The position numbers and the translations under genes were made by a program. 6,748 nt of DNA from Gammaproteobacteria bacterium. Its GTDB lineage: Bacteria; Pseudomonadota; Gammaproteobacteria; Chromatiales; Chromatiaceae. The stretch lies in assembly GCA_015767355.1 (NCBI GenBank), contig JADWMH010000048.1, positions 4,733-11,480 on the forward strand, read 5' to 3'. The notes beneath the pieces were generated by a model. That model was not told the DNA's origin. It saw only the letters and a program-made list of their open reading frames with translations, and did no database searches. Positions within the stretch are counted from its first letter, which is position 1; every line of letters starts with the position of its first letter. Positions 6,599 to 6,748 of the stretch are shown here, piece by piece.

Positions 6599-6748
6599 TT
6601 ACACATTGCCGCTATCGGAGGTATCACTGCTCTCATCAGTATCAGGTGGCGCCAGGCGAACATTTCTTGCCGGCACAATAGTCGAGATGGCATGTTTGTA
6701 AACCATTTGATTAACTGCATTTTTCAGCAGCACCACGAATTGGTCAAA
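6599..6748 (-). CDS. hfq: RNA chaperone Hfq (C-terminal part, cut by window edge)
   Basis: Hfq is a hexameric Sm-like protein that pairs small regulatory RNAs with mRNAs and affects RNA stability and translation. Only the last 49 codons and the TAA stop are in the window. The translation begins FDQFVVLLKNAVNQMVYKHA, which aligns without gaps to E. coli Hfq from Phe39 and includes the Sm2 motif YKHA with the proximal-face residues Lys56 and His57. About 38 N-terminal residues lie beyond the edge, predicting a protein of about 87 residues. The C-terminal tail after VPARNVRLA is short and acidic (PPDTDESSDTSDSGNV), unlike the long E. coli tail although E. coli also ends in acidic residues. hflX follows after 31 bp with no terminator between them. 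Confidence 0.95.
   Translation of the reverse strand, partial: FDQFVVLLKNAVNQMVYKHAISTIVPARNVRLAPPDTDESSDTSDSGNV

Overview
This window reads as chromosomal housekeeping DNA from a gammaproteobacterium outside the Enterobacterales. Every gene lies on the minus strand. In transcription order they are hfq (3' part only), hflX, hflK, hflC, a small DUF2065/YjeT-type membrane protein gene, hisZ and purA. E. coli has the same run (hfq-hflX-hflK-hflC-yjeT-purA) but lacks hisZ, so hisZ between yjeT and purA points to a non-enteric lineage. Moderate GC and the protein character would suit a Chromatiales-like or sulfur-oxidising gammaproteobacterium. That finer placement is only an impression.

Layout from the promoter-proximal end (high coordinates): the hfq C-terminal half (6599-6748) is followed after 31 bp by hflX (GTG start). 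A 268-bp gap (5007-5274) then separates hflX from hflK. This gap holds nested inverted repeats and a possible promoter. hflK and hflC overlap by one base (TGATG). hflC is followed after 10 bp by the DUF2065 gene and after a further 9 bp by hisZ (GTG start). A 111-bp AT-rich gap precedes purA. The last 170 bp, downstream of purA, are noncoding and carry foldable inverted repeats plus three tandem copies of a 9-base unit. They resemble debris of a dispersed intergenic repeat.

Functionally there are three themes. Hfq (RNA chaperone) and HflX (ribosome-associated GTPase) act on RNA and ribosomes. HflK and HflC form the membrane SPFH complex around the FtsH protease, with the DUF2065 protein as a conserved small membrane neighbour of unknown function. 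HisZ (regulatory subunit of the ATP-phosphoribosyltransferase) and PurA (adenylosuccinate synthetase) are metabolically linked: the histidine pathway consumes ATP and releases AICAR, which returns through IMP and PurA to AMP.

I found no new defence, mobile or biosynthetic system. The parts least explained by known genes are the two structured intergenic stretches.
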